This document shows positions 43,191-51,559 of a stretch of 64,000 nucleotides of DNA, in pieces. Each line of letters opens with the position of its first letter. Within the stretch, counting starts at the first letter, position 1. A program made the translations under genes and the position numbers. The DNA is from an uncultured Clostridium sp. Its GTDB lineage: Bacteria > Bacillota > Clostridia > Clostridiales > Clostridiaceae. The notes under the pieces were generated by a model that saw nothing but the letters and a program-made list of their open reading frames with translations, searched no databases and was not told where the DNA came from. The stretch is from NCBI GenBank assembly GCA_937927335.1, contig CALBDU010000087.1, forward strand, positions 1 through 64,000, written 5' to 3'.

Positions 43191-43240
43191 TGATATAATT
43201 TAGCAAAGATGAGAAATCCGTTAAAGGAGGTGTTGTCAAT

Positions 43241-43657
43241 ATGACAAAATCAAAGTTTTTGTTACCCCTGGATGGCACTGAGAAAAGCTTGAATTCCATT
43301 AACTGGTTTAAGAAATTATTCAGTTCTGAAGAAGCTGAGGTCACCTTGATGAATGTGTTGGAATTTTACTACAGACCAGATATTACTGCCTTTGACGATA
43401 TATCTTATGAAACTTCAAGAGATGGCAGCGCCCGTTATCTGGACAGGGCTGAAAAAATGCTGGAAGGCTATGAAGTAAATAAGCTTATAATAGGTGGTGC
43501 CAGTGCTGACGAAATACTTAAGGAAGCTGAGAGTGGACGATATGATATGATCATTATGACTAAGTCCAGTGCCAAAGGAATTACAAAATTTATTGGTTCC
43601 GTAACTTCAAAGGTTGTTCGCAACTCCAGTGTTGCGGTAATAGTTATTCCTGAATAA
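43241..43657 (+). CDS. Universal stress protein family (UspA) protein
   Basis: A 138-residue Usp-fold protein. It begins SKFLLPLDGTEKSLNSINWFKKLFSS, and the C-terminal half has KLIIGGASADEILKEAESGRYDMIIMTKSSAKGITKFIGSVTSKVVRNSSVAVIVIPE. The usual ATP-binding G-x2-G-x9-G-S/T site is partly kept (KSSAKGITKFIGSVTSKVVRNS). It may bind ATP or AMP and respond to stress; the exact role is unknown. The ribosome binding site is AAAGGAGGTG. It is divergent from crcB and has its own terminator. Confidence 0.88.
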   Translation: MTKSKFLLPLDGTEKSLNSINWFKKLFSSEEAEVTLMNVLEFYYRPDITAFDDISYETSRDGSARYLDRAEKMLEGYEVNKLIIGGASADEILKEAESGRYDMIIMTKSSAKGITKFIGSVTSKVVRNSSVAVIVIPE

Positions 43658-43663
43658 AATACA

Positions 43664-43703
43664 GACTGCTTCAAACCAGTAACCTGGATTGGAGCAGTCT
43701 TTT
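43664..43703. terminator. Terminator between usp and acyltransferase genes
   Basis: GACTGCT (43664-43670) and AGCAGTC (43693-43699) with inner CAA/TTG and CCAG/CTGG pairs, then TTTT on the plus strand. It serves two convergent genes. Confidence 0.82.
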
Positions 43704-44784
43704 AGATTATTTTAGAACGTTTAGTTCCAGTTAAATATTCCGAAAATGGCAAAAAGCTTAAAAATTTAATGATAACCGGGGTCCCCACAGCTGTGATTAT
43801 TAAGGTTGCAACTCCCACGAACAAATAATTTCTTGTGTTCAGTTCCAGCATAATTTTATTTGCGGTATAGTTTAAAACAATAACATGAGCCATGTATGCC
43901 GCAAAAGAATAATCCCCTATGAATTTCATTCCTATGTATACCCTTTTTTTATCTATCAGCATTACTGAGATCAAATAGAAGAATGCAATAGACAGCACCA
44001 TGTATAGTATGGACAACGGTCTCTGTGCCCGTATTATGCCTATTTCACTAAAATATGCGTATAAATACAAAAATCCGTAGCTGATGAAAATCACTATCCT
44101 GTATTTCAAAAGCCTGGACCTGATATAATCGTAATTTAGCGCCAGCCCTATTCCTAAAAGGAAATAAAGATACCAAAACAATATAGAGATGCTGATAATT
44201 CTTATCTGTAATTCATTTGGATTTCCAAACACAAATTTTGCAGCAGCATCAGTTACTACCCCTTGATTGACAGCAACTACATAGTATAGCAAAATAAGAC
44301 CTGCAAAGATTATTGCCCTTATTCTGCAGCCCAGCCTGTGCACTTTCATTGCCAGCCATAGTATCAGCGGGAAAATTAAAAACAGTCTTATCACCATTCC
44401 CATATACCATAAATGATATGCAGCATTTCCAGCAGCCAGCTGTGTTATAAAATTATTAAACTGTTCCATTTTGCCAAGCTTATAGATATTAATTGCGGAC
44501 CAGATAATGTATGGGATAAAAACAAATTTAACCCTCTTTAAATAATAGCTTGTCCAATTAAATTTCCTGGAATAAGCATAAAATAGCGAAACACCGCTTA
44601 TAAACAGGAAAATTGGAACTGCAGGCTTGGCCATTACATACATCGCCTTCATGAATGTAAAGCTGGAAGCAGGCAGGCCCTCTATTCTGGAATACCCGCC
44701 CAATATATGCTGAATTACTACAAATATGAAAGCTCCAGCTCTCAATATATCAATTTCCTTTAGTCTTTCCAAACCCTTTTTCAA
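43702..44784 (-). CDS. Acyltransferase 3 family membrane protein
   Basis: A 360-residue integral membrane protein of the acyltransferase-3 (OafA/YrhL-like) family, with about ten helices. Family signs are KEIDILRAGAFIFVVIQHILGG near the N-terminus, with the key His in helix 1, and KPAVPIFLFISGVSLFYAYSRKFNWTSYYLKRVKFVFIPYIIWS. Such proteins O-acetylate cell-surface sugars, lipids or peptides. The target is unknown, as no glycan cluster is nearby. The start is probably TTG; the ribosome binding site is weak (AAAAGGG). Confidence 0.85.
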   Translation of the reverse strand: MKKGLERLKEIDILRAGAFIFVVIQHILGGYSRIEGLPASSFTFMKAMYVMAKPAVPIFLFISGVSLFYAYSRKFNWTSYYLKRVKFVFIPYIIWSAINIYKLGKMEQFNNFITQLAAGNAAYHLWYMGMVIRLFLIFPLILWLAMKVHRLGCRIRAIIFAGLILLYYVVAVNQGVVTDAAAKFVFGNPNELQIRIISISILFWYLYFLLGIGLALNYDYIRSRLLKYRIVIFISYGFLYLYAYFSEIGIIRAQRPLSILYMVLSIAFFYLISVMLIDKKRVYIGMKFIGDYSFAAYMAHVIVLNYTANKIMLELNTRNYLFVGVATLIITAVGTPVIIKFLSFLPFSEYLTGTKRSKII

Positions 44785-44819
44785 CCCTTTTCAATAATTT
44801 TCAATATTTTTCAAACATA

Positions 44820-44852
44820 AAGAGCGGCGCCTATCCACCAGGCTACCGCCCT
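44820..44852. other. GC-rich hairpin upstream of the acyltransferase gene
   Basis: In an AT-rich 240-bp gap, bases 44820-44852 can fold into a strong hairpin: on the minus strand AGGGCGG-TAGCCT pairs with AGGC-GCCGCTCT, with a GGTGGAT-type loop. It would lie in the leader of the acyltransferase gene, or at the end of a short RNA. I know no family that matches. Confidence 0.5.
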
Positions 44853-44965
44853 CATATTTTCAATTATCTTTCACCATTTCATCAGTAAGCCCATATTAGT
44901 GCTCACAAAGCCTATTTAATATTGCCATTTTACCATTGTAGTCATTTTTAGTCAATTAATATCGA

Positions 44966-45006
44966 AAAATGTAAAGCCTGAAGTTTATCAATGACTCTTC
45001 AGGCTT
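44966..45006 (-). terminator. Terminator of the DUF815 gene
   Basis: A 10-bp stem AAGCCTGAAG/CTTCAGGCTT (44974-44983 and 44997-45006) with a T-rich tail on the minus strand, 20 bp after the stop codon. Confidence 0.82.
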
Positions 45007-45025
45007 GTAAAGATTATTTTATTGT

Positions 45026-46333
45026 TCATGCTATATGGTTGATAAACTGCTGTGCTGTCCTGCCTGACACACCGTTATGATTGACCTCCCATTTGTCAGC
45101 TTCTGCTATTAAAATATCCTGGGGTATAACCAGGTTCATCTTTTTTGCCAGTTCAGCTACGATATGGTGGAATTCCTTCCTGCTTGGCTTTGAGAAGTAA
45201 ATAGTTACACCAAACCTGTTTACAAGGGACAGCTTTTCCTCCACTGTATCAGACCTGTGAATTTCCCCTGATTTCTCCATATCATCCCTGTCCTTCCATG
45301 TCTCCTTTATAATATGCCTTCTGTTGGAGGTAGCATAAATTAGTATGTTTTCAGGTTTTGTTTCCACACCGCCTTCAATTACTGCTTTAAGAAATTTATA
45401 CTCAATTTCAAATTCCTCAAAGGATAAATCATCCATATAAATTATGAAGCGATAATTCCTGTTTTTAATCTGTGCTATTATTGCTGAGAGGTCCTTGAAC
45501 TGGTGCTTGTATATTTCAATCATTCTGAGTCCCTGCTCATAGTACTGATTTACTATGGCCTTAACACAGGTGGATTTGCCCGTACCGCTGTCACCGAACA
45601 TCAGAACATTATTGGCTTTTTTACCACTAACAAAGGCTTCTGTATTTTCTATAAGAGCCCTTTTCTGGTGTTCATAGCCTATTAAATCCTCAAGTAACAC
45701 AGTGTCCATATTATTTATGGGTCTGAACCCAATGTTTTTCTGTCCTTCCATTTCTATTACATCAATGATTCTGAAGGCCTTATTCAAACCAAACATTCCC
45801 ACTCCATAAACTTTATAGAACTCCGTTATATAATTAAAAAACTCATTTTCATCACCAGCTGTTTCCAATTGCCGGCTTAGTGCTTGTACCTTTTCACTAA
45901 CATTTTTATTATACATAAGTTCCTTTTTTTCAATTGCCCTATAGTTTGAAATCATGGAAAAACAATCAATGCATAGTGCCGTTTCTATGCCGCTAAAATC
46001 ATAATCAAAAAGGCTCTTGAATACCTTAAAATCATTTTTTGCGAATATATTTACACTGCCATCATTGGCACCAGTCTTTTCACAGGTTATGCTGAAGGGA
46101 TTTTCATTAGTTATCAATAAATAGGTGAGGTAATTATGCCACAAGTTTTTGTCAAAGCCATAGTCCGTGGATACTTCCAGCAGTCTCTTTATCTGCTTGT
46201 AGCATTGACCTATCAGTTGCTCGTCGGATGCTTCCCTTCTTTCCAGCTTCCTGAATATCTCACCCATTTGGTATAGTATGCTTTCTTCTTTTAAATCTCC
46301 GTAAATGATTAATTTTGCAATTTCCCGATACAT
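45026..46333 (-). CDS. DUF815 AAA-type ATPase
   Basis: A 435-residue ATPase of the DUF815 family. The N-terminal half (about 1-200) is helical, with no motif I can name. The C-terminal AAA domain has Walker A GDSGTGKSTCVKAIV, Walker B RFIIYMDDLSFEEFE, sensor-1 Asn in ILIYATSNRRHIIKETW, and a sensor-2 region GVSGRTAQQFI. The family is widespread but functionally uncharacterised. Two residues of interest are the linked Arg pair in NRRH. RBS GGGAG. It stands alone. Confidence 0.88.
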   Translation of the reverse strand: MYREIAKLIIYGDLKEESILYQMGEIFRKLERREASDEQLIGQCYKQIKRLLEVSTDYGFDKNLWHNYLTYLLITNENPFSITCEKTGANDGSVNIFAKNDFKVFKSLFDYDFSGIETALCIDCFSMISNYRAIEKKELMYNKNVSEKVQALSRQLETAGDENEFFNYITEFYKVYGVGMFGLNKAFRIIDVIEMEGQKNIGFRPINNMDTVLLEDLIGYEHQKRALIENTEAFVSGKKANNVLMFGDSGTGKSTCVKAIVNQYYEQGLRMIEIYKHQFKDLSAIIAQIKNRNYRFIIYMDDLSFEEFEIEYKFLKAVIEGGVETKPENILIYATSNRRHIIKETWKDRDDMEKSGEIHRSDTVEEKLSLVNRFGVTIYFSKPSRKEFHHIVAELAKKMNLVIPQDILIAEADKWEVNHNGVSGRTAQQFINHIA

Positions 46334-46495
46334 CTTATCTCCCTTCCTTACTCAGGCTGCAGTCCTAAAGTAGTTTTTCTAACCATTATACAGTACCCTT
46401 TTAGAAAAGTATAGGATATATATTAATGAAATTCTGTATGAAAATAAATACTTACACATATGAGGCATAAGCCGCAGCCGGCTTCATACTGGTAA

Positions 46496-47401
46496 TTAAT
46501 ATATGGCTTCCACTGGTCTTGCTTCAATATATCCACGGTAGCCCATTGGAGCAAGTTGAAATTTTGGAGCTGATTCCGGTGCCCATTTATATCCATAGAT
46601 TTCAGGATTGAATTTTTCAATATGCTGCCATACCTCTCCTATAGCTTCCATAAAATTCTGATCATTGTATGGTTCACCCTGAAAAACCATCAGCTTGCAC
46701 GGTGGCAGTTCAATGAGCTCATAGCCATTGGGAACCTCATTTTTATAATTCAACGGAAGTTCTACTCCCTGTACATATTCTGAGGTGCCCTCTTTAATAA
46801 GATGTTTTGGCAGCCACATGCCGATGGGCTCGTAAAGAGCTTCCTTAACACTGGTAAGCAGAGGCCAAACATCGCAGCCTTCCTCCTGGCAGTATTCAAA
46901 ATAGTCGTGAGCATTAATGCCTCTTTTTAAAAGCACCTTCCTGGCTGGACGTTCAATTACCTGAACAAAAATTGTTTTTGCAAATTTTGTATCTTCCATT
47001 TTAATTCCTCCTTTTTGAAGGGCTTCATATGAATCCAGAGCCTTGGCAGGCATAAAAAGCTGTATGGGCGGAGTATTTCTGCTGTACCTTTTTGGTGAAA
47101 TTCCAAACTCCCTGGAAAATGCCCTGGTAAATCCCTCCTGTGAGTCAAAGACAAAATCCAGCGCCACATCCAGTACCTTTTTATGTTCATCCCTCAGAAC
47201 CAGAGCTGCCTTTGTAAGTCTTAATGCACGGATATAATCGAAAGGGTTTTTTCCTGTAATTTCCCTGAAAATCCTTTCAGCATGCCAGGGAGAATAGCCG
47301 GCTGCATCTCCTAACTGCTTCAGGGATATTCTTTCATTAATATGTTTTTCAATATACTCCTGCATTTTTTGAACGGACTTTATGGTTTCAGTCTGATTCA
47401 T
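46496..47401 (-). CDS. AraC-family regulator with GyrI-like effector domain
   Basis: A 301-residue regulator. The N-terminal 105 residues hold the double AraC HTH (QLGDAAGYSPWHAERIFREITGKNPFDYIRALRLTKAA and LDFVFDSQEGFTRAFSREFGISPKRYSR). The C-terminal 165 residues are a GyrI-like/BmrR-type effector-binding domain (FVQVIERPARKVLLKRG, YELIELPPCKLMVFQGEP) that binds hydrophobic drugs in relatives. It is divergent from an MFS exporter gene, so it probably controls it. RBS GAGGTG. Confidence 0.9.
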   Translation of the reverse strand: MNQTETIKSVQKMQEYIEKHINERISLKQLGDAAGYSPWHAERIFREITGKNPFDYIRALRLTKAALVLRDEHKKVLDVALDFVFDSQEGFTRAFSREFGISPKRYSRNTPPIQLFMPAKALDSYEALQKGGIKMEDTKFAKTIFVQVIERPARKVLLKRGINAHDYFEYCQEEGCDVWPLLTSVKEALYEPIGMWLPKHLIKEGTSEYVQGVELPLNYKNEVPNGYELIELPPCKLMVFQGEPYNDQNFMEAIGEVWQHIEKFNPEIYGYKWAPESAPKFQLAPMGYRGYIEARPVEAIY

Positions 47402-47553
47402 ATTCTCACCTCTTCATATAAATAATAAAGGATAAGATGGATAATTTCTTGACTTGAATTGCTTAATCTCATTTCAGCATTGATAATAATACTCAAATAC
47501 ATTAAGCTATTATTACTGATACTATTATAACATCTTTGCATGGGAGGATTATC

Positions 47554-48759
47554 ATGAATCATTGGAGAAAAAATATTATATTGTATCTCTGCAGCCAGAC
47601 TATTTCCCTGTTTGGATCGGCACTGGTTCAATATTCGATAATGTGGTATATAACCCTTGAAACAAAAAGCGGTTTGATGATGACCGTATACATTTTATGC
47701 GGCTTTCTACCCACCCTTGTACTGTCGCCCTTTGGTGGAGTTTGGGCTGACAGATATAACAGAAAGCTCCTTATCATATTGTCCGATTCCATAATTGCTT
47801 TGTCCACTATGGCTATGGCTGCATTATTTATGCTTGGCTTCAAGGCTTTATGGATGATATTTGCCATTTCTGCTATTAGAGCTTTTGGCACGGCGGTCCA
47901 GACCCCTGCAGCATCTTCTCTGCTTCCGGCACTGGTGCCTGAGGATCAGTTGACCAGGGTTAATGGTATAAACAGCAGCATAATGTCAGTAACCATGCTG
48001 GTTTCACCTATAGCAGGCGGTGCACTGATGTCTCTGTTGCCACTGGAGTATATATTGCTTATTGATGTTTTCACGGCAATTGCAGGTGTATCAATACTAG
48101 CTCTTCTGGTAAAGGTGCCTTACACAAACCCCACTGGTGCAGCAAAGCAAACAGGCTATCTGAAAGATATGGTTCTTGGCTTCAATTATATTAAAGAGCA
48201 CAGCTTTCTCACTGCATTTTTTTTCTATATATCAATTATACTTTTTCTTGCAGCTACTCCTGCCTTTCTAACACCTCTACAGGTGGCAAGAAGCTTTGGT
48301 AGTGAGGTGTGGAGGCTTACTGCAATAGAAATAAGCTTCTCACTGGGGATGCTGGCAGGTGGGGTGCTGATAACATGGTGGGGTGGCTTTCGAAACAGAT
48401 TTCACACCATGCTTCTGGGTAATGGTGTAATGGGTGTTTTTACAATGACTCTGGCACTTGCACAAAATTTTTGGCTCTATCTTGGGTTTATGTCAGTTAT
48501 AGGCATTGCAATGCCGCTATTTAACACTTCAGCCACAGTGCTGATACAGGAAAAGGTGGCGGATGCATATCTTGGACGTGTATTCAGCGTATTAACAATG
48601 ATAAGCAGTTCCATGATGCCTTTGGGCATGCTGCTGTTCGGTCCTTTATCTGATATGAATTCTATTGAAACACTGCTTCTGATTTCAGGCTTTCTTACAT
48701 CTTTAACAAGCTTATTTATGATCCGACACAAAACCTTAACGGCGGCTGGAGGGCCTTAA
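47554..48759 (+). CDS. MFS multidrug/macrolide-type exporter
   Basis: A 401-residue Major Facilitator protein of the MFS_3 group (EntS/MefA-like) with 12 helices. The loop motif GGVWADRYNRKLLIILSDS (motif A, with the Asp and Arg) and the helix-4/5 run AVQTPAASSLLPALVPEDQLTRVNGINSSI are typical. The start is ATG at 47554, six bases after GGGAGG. The divergent AraC/GyrI-like regulator suggests drug-induced export. Substrate specificity is not readable. Confidence 0.88.
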   Translation: MNHWRKNIILYLCSQTISLFGSALVQYSIMWYITLETKSGLMMTVYILCGFLPTLVLSPFGGVWADRYNRKLLIILSDSIIALSTMAMAALFMLGFKALWMIFAISAIRAFGTAVQTPAASSLLPALVPEDQLTRVNGINSSIMSVTMLVSPIAGGALMSLLPLEYILLIDVFTAIAGVSILALLVKVPYTNPTGAAKQTGYLKDMVLGFNYIKEHSFLTAFFFYISIILFLAATPAFLTPLQVARSFGSEVWRLTAIEISFSLGMLAGGVLITWWGGFRNRFHTMLLGNGVMGVFTMTLALAQNFWLYLGFMSVIGIAMPLFNTSATVLIQEKVADAYLGRVFSVLTMISSSMMPLGMLLFGPLSDMNSIETLLLISGFLTSLTSLFMIRHKTLTAAGGP

Positions 48760-48763
48760 AATA

Positions 48764-48787
48764 AAATAAGGCTCGTAAGCCTTATTT
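48764..48787. terminator. Terminator shared by the MFS gene and hom
   Basis: A perfect 10-bp stem AAATAAGGCT/AGCCTTATTT with a CGTA loop. It follows the MFS stop codon and overlaps the last codons of the convergent hom gene. Confidence 0.88.
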
Positions 48788-50059
48788 CTCTATCCTTATT
48801 ATATTTTCAATCTTATTAACCACATAAAGTTCATTAATTTCCCTAAGGGCATCCTTGAGATTTCCTTCCATTGTCTCATGGGTAACGATAACTATAGTTG
48901 CAAATTCGCCATTGGTGGGCTTCTGGATAACTGTCATAATGCTCACATTGTTTTCACCTAGTTTAGTGGCAATCTTGCCCAATACCCCCGGGAAGTCCTT
49001 TACAGTCATCCTGATATAATACTCCGACCTGACAGCCTCCATTTCAGCAATTTCCTTTTCAGTAAAACGGGTGAAGGAAATATTGGAGCCATCCTTTTCA
49101 TTTCTAAGTACAGAAATTATATCTCCGACTACAGCGCTGCCTGTGGGAAGCTCTCCTGCACCTCTTCCATAAAGCATCAGATCACCTACTGCATTTCCTT
49201 TAATAAATATGGCATTGAAGGAGTCATTTACATTGGCTAAAGGATGGATTGATGGAATCATGGCAGGATGAACCCGAAGCTCCAGTCTGCCCTCTGCATC
49301 CTTACCAATGGCAAGGAGCTTTATTACATACCCCATTTCCTTTGCATATTCAATATCAACAGCACCTATTTTTGTAATTCCTTCAGCATAAACATTATTA
49401 ATGTCTACCTCCGTTTCAAAGGAAAGAGATGCTAGAATAGCCAGCTTGTATGCTGCATCAATACCTTCCACATCTGAGGTTGGATCAGCTTCAGCATATC
49501 CCTTTGCCTGTGCTTCCTTCAAGGCATCTGCAAAATCCATACCCTCCATTGTCATTTTAGTTAATATGTAGTTTGTTGTACCATTAATTATTCCCAGCAC
49601 CTGTTGAATCTTATTTGCGGTCAATGCTTCATTTATGGCATTAATTACTGGAATACCTCCAGCTACGCTTGCTTCAAAATTAATACTAACGCCATTTTCC
49701 TCAACTTCTTTGAAAATTTCTCTGCCATGGGTGGCTATAAGCATTTTATTTGCCGTTACCACATTCATTTTTTTTCTAACAGCTTTTAGAAGATATTCCC
49801 TGGCAGGATCGATGCCACCCATAACCTCTACAACTATCTTTATGCTGTCATCATTAAAAATATCATCTGCATCTGTAGTTAACAGCTCCCTGGGCACCTT
49901 TACACCTCTGTCCTTATTAACATCCCTTACAAGTATCCTGGCTATTTCTATATCATAACCTGAGCGCTGGGCTATTTCTTCTCCATTGGTATTTAGAATA
50001 TTCCATACACCCTTGCCAACATTTCCAAGACCTAATAAAGCAATCCTAACCTTTTTCAT
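48782..50059 (-). CDS. hom: Homoserine dehydrogenase
   Basis: Reduces aspartate semialdehyde to homoserine, the branch point to threonine and methionine. The NAD(P) fold begins MKKVRIALLGLGNVGKGVW; the catalytic region has VVTANKMLIATHG, NFEASVAGGIPVI, GIINGTTNYILTKM and ADPTSDVEGIDAAYKL. A C-terminal ACT domain (about 350-425: YYIRMTVKDFPGVLGKIATKLGENNVSIMTVIQ) should allow feedback. The ATG at 50059, about eight bases after GGAGAG, gives 425 residues; the longer frame to 50089 has no ribosome binding site. It is preceded by two threonine T-boxes. No thrB or thrC is in the window. Confidence 0.96.
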   Translation of the reverse strand: MKKVRIALLGLGNVGKGVWNILNTNGEEIAQRSGYDIEIARILVRDVNKDRGVKVPRELLTTDADDIFNDDSIKIVVEVMGGIDPAREYLLKAVRKKMNVVTANKMLIATHGREIFKEVEENGVSINFEASVAGGIPVINAINEALTANKIQQVLGIINGTTNYILTKMTMEGMDFADALKEAQAKGYAEADPTSDVEGIDAAYKLAILASLSFETEVDINNVYAEGITKIGAVDIEYAKEMGYVIKLLAIGKDAEGRLELRVHPAMIPSIHPLANVNDSFNAIFIKGNAVGDLMLYGRGAGELPTGSAVVGDIISVLRNEKDGSNISFTRFTEKEIAEMEAVRSEYYIRMTVKDFPGVLGKIATKLGENNVSIMTVIQKPTNGEFATIVIVTHETMEGNLKDALREINELYVVNKIENIIRIEK

Positions 50060-50142
50060 TACTAACTCTCCTTTATTATTTATTTTCATTCTCTATATCA
50101 TCAGCGCTCTGCACCGTTGTTTCATTACTGCTTGTCTAAAAA

Positions 50143-50370
50143 CAAAAAAACATCCACCCCTCTATGGGACGAATGTTACCGTGGTTCCACCCAAATTACA
50201 ATGCAGTTGCATTATCACTCAGATCCATAACGCGGATAAACGGGTATTCCTAATTAATTTCAGAATCCAGCTCCAAGGTGGTTTTCGATAATGTACTGCC
50301 AGGAAACCTTTCAGCCGGGAGCTTCCCTCTCTTTGACCATCTTTTTATCTACTCTTCCTTTTCACAGCCT
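50143..50370 (-). promoter_or_regulatory. T-box leader, threonine (ACC), proximal copy
   Basis: Transcribed with hom. Stem I has the AGTA/GAA internal loop with the order GAA-A-ACC-A...GAGC; ACC at 50282-50280 is the specifier for threonine. The T-box core GGGTGGAACCACGG (minus strand, around 50181-50193) precedes a terminator with arms 50166-50177 and 50149-50160 and a T-run. Uncharged tRNA-Thr should stabilise the antiterminator and turn hom on. Confidence 0.9.
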
Positions 50371-50380
50371 TTTATTATAT

Positions 50381-50615
50381 AAAAATACCCGCCCCAAATC
50401 CTGGGGCGAGTATATCGCGATTCCACCCAAATTAATGATTTAATTAACATAAACCATTATCTCAAGACCATAACGCTGGCGGCGGGTATGCCTACTAAAT
50501 TCAGCATCCGGCTCCAAGGTGGTTTTCAATAATGCTTGAACAGGAAACTTCCAGCCATGGATTCCCCTCTCTTTGAACAGCATTTTATTTACTCTTCCTT
50601 TTCATTGCCATTTTA
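50381..50615 (-). promoter_or_regulatory. T-box leader, threonine (ACC), distal copy
   Basis: A second, complete T-box just upstream of the first and similar to it along its whole length. The specifier ACC is at 50523-50521 in the same GAA-A-ACC-A context. The T-box core GGGTGGAATCGCG (about 50416-50428) differs slightly from the proximal copy. The terminator has arms 50403-50413 and 50385-50395 and ends in five T. Confidence 0.9.
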
Positions 50616-50629
50616 ATAATATTAAAAAT

Positions 50630-50658
50630 ATATTAGCAAATATATATTAAACTGTCAA
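50630..50658 (-). promoter_or_regulatory. SigA promoter of the tandem T-box/hom transcript
   Basis: TTGACA (50658-50653), 17 bases, TAATAT (50635-50630). Start would be near 50623, just before the distal T-box. Confidence 0.85.
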
Positions 50659-50708
50659 TGTTTTTTTATTTAGTTTATCATTTTTATAAAAATCACGAAC
50701 TTTTCAGG

Positions 50709-51269
50709 CTATTCCAGAAAATCCTTATGCGTGCCTGCTTCAGGCTTTACCCCCTTTGCTTCGTTTATTTTGTCTTTTGCTTCCCTAATTGACAATCCGT
50801 TAATATTTATATTGAGTTTTTTTGCTTCAGCTTCAAGGTTAGTCCTGGTGGCCTCATAAATTTTTTCCTTCATGCGTTCATTAGAAAGGCCCCTTGTATC
50901 AATGCCAAGTCTGGCTGCTTTTTCTTTGAGCTTTACTTCCATAACCTTTTCCCTGATCTGGTCATTGGACAATCCTTTGGTATCAATTCCAAGCTGCTTT
51001 GCCTTCTCCAGCATTTTTGCCTGTTTTGCCTCATGAATTTTTGTTCTTGCCTGATCAATGCTAAGTCCGTCAATACTTATTCCAAGACTGTGAGCTTTGT
51101 CCTTCAGCCTTGACATTTTTTCAGCATCAGTATTATCCTTCTGCTGTCTTTCCTCCTGCTGCACTTGTTCCCCGTTATTTGCCGGGGCTCCAGCAGCTAA
51201 TGCGGGGACTGTATTTGCAGCCGTAATTGCAGCTGCAAGCATCACCCCAATTAATCTTTTGCTTATCAA
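50709..51269 (-). CDS. Secreted protein with four 37-residue repeats
   Basis: A small exported protein (about 186 aa). The start is TTG at 51269, nine bases after GGAG; an ATG at 51290 lies before the site. A signal peptide (ISKRLIGVMLAAAITAANTVPALA) is followed by a charged Gln/Glu linker and four tandem repeats of about 36-37 residues. Each has the pattern KAxxLGIxxxGLSxxxxxxKIxEAK (LKDKAHSLGISIDGLSIDQARTKI; LEKAKQLGIDTKGLSNDQI; LKEKAARLGIDTRGLSNERM; LEAEAKKLNININGLSIREA). Each repeat looks like two helices with a tight GLS turn. No enzyme motif is seen. The function is unknown. Confidence 0.8.
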   Translation of the reverse strand: MISKRLIGVMLAAAITAANTVPALAAGAPANNGEQVQQEERQQKDNTDAEKMSRLKDKAHSLGISIDGLSIDQARTKIHEAKQAKMLEKAKQLGIDTKGLSNDQIREKVMEVKLKEKAARLGIDTRGLSNERMKEKIYEATRTNLEAEAKKLNININGLSIREAKDKINEAKGVKPEAGTHKDFLE

Positions 51270-51483
51270 AATAATCATCTCCTTGTTCAATGTAGGTTTT
51301 CGCCCATAAAATAATTATTCTCAAAATAAATTATTTTATTACAAAATTGAATGAGCAATAGCATTGAACTCATTTTAAAAGCTGTATATAAATCTTATAA
51401 ACAATCACACAAATAACAAAAGGTTTAATTCAAACCTTCTGCAGCAAATTTGAACTTGAAATTGCTGCAAAGGCAGTAGGGAA

Positions 51484-51513
51484 TTACCCAAAAAACCATC
51501 TTTATGATATAAT
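51484..51513 (+). promoter_or_regulatory. Possible promoter of the ABC importer operon
   Basis: TTACCC (51484-51489), 18 bases, TATAAT (51508-51513), about 45 bp before the start codon. The -35 box is weak. Confidence 0.4.
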
Positions 51514-51559
51514 GAGCTTGTACTTAATATTAATAATTTTCTACATTTGGAGGTGTATC

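Noticed and set aside
43100..43240. Fluoride riboswitch before crcB
   Set aside because: None of the conserved aptamer sequence is present on the minus strand upstream of crcB.
50240..50510. TTT and ATT in CTGAA-nnn-AGTAGG as T-box specifier codons
   Set aside because: That segment is the stem II S-turn hairpin; comparison with the glyQS-type order GAA-N-codon-A...GAGC puts the specifier at ACC in both copies.
51420..51483. TPP-riboswitch-like pieces (TGAACTTGA, GTAGGGAA) before the ABC importer
   Set aside because: The CUGAGA half is missing and the likely promoter lies downstream of it, so it would not be in the transcript.
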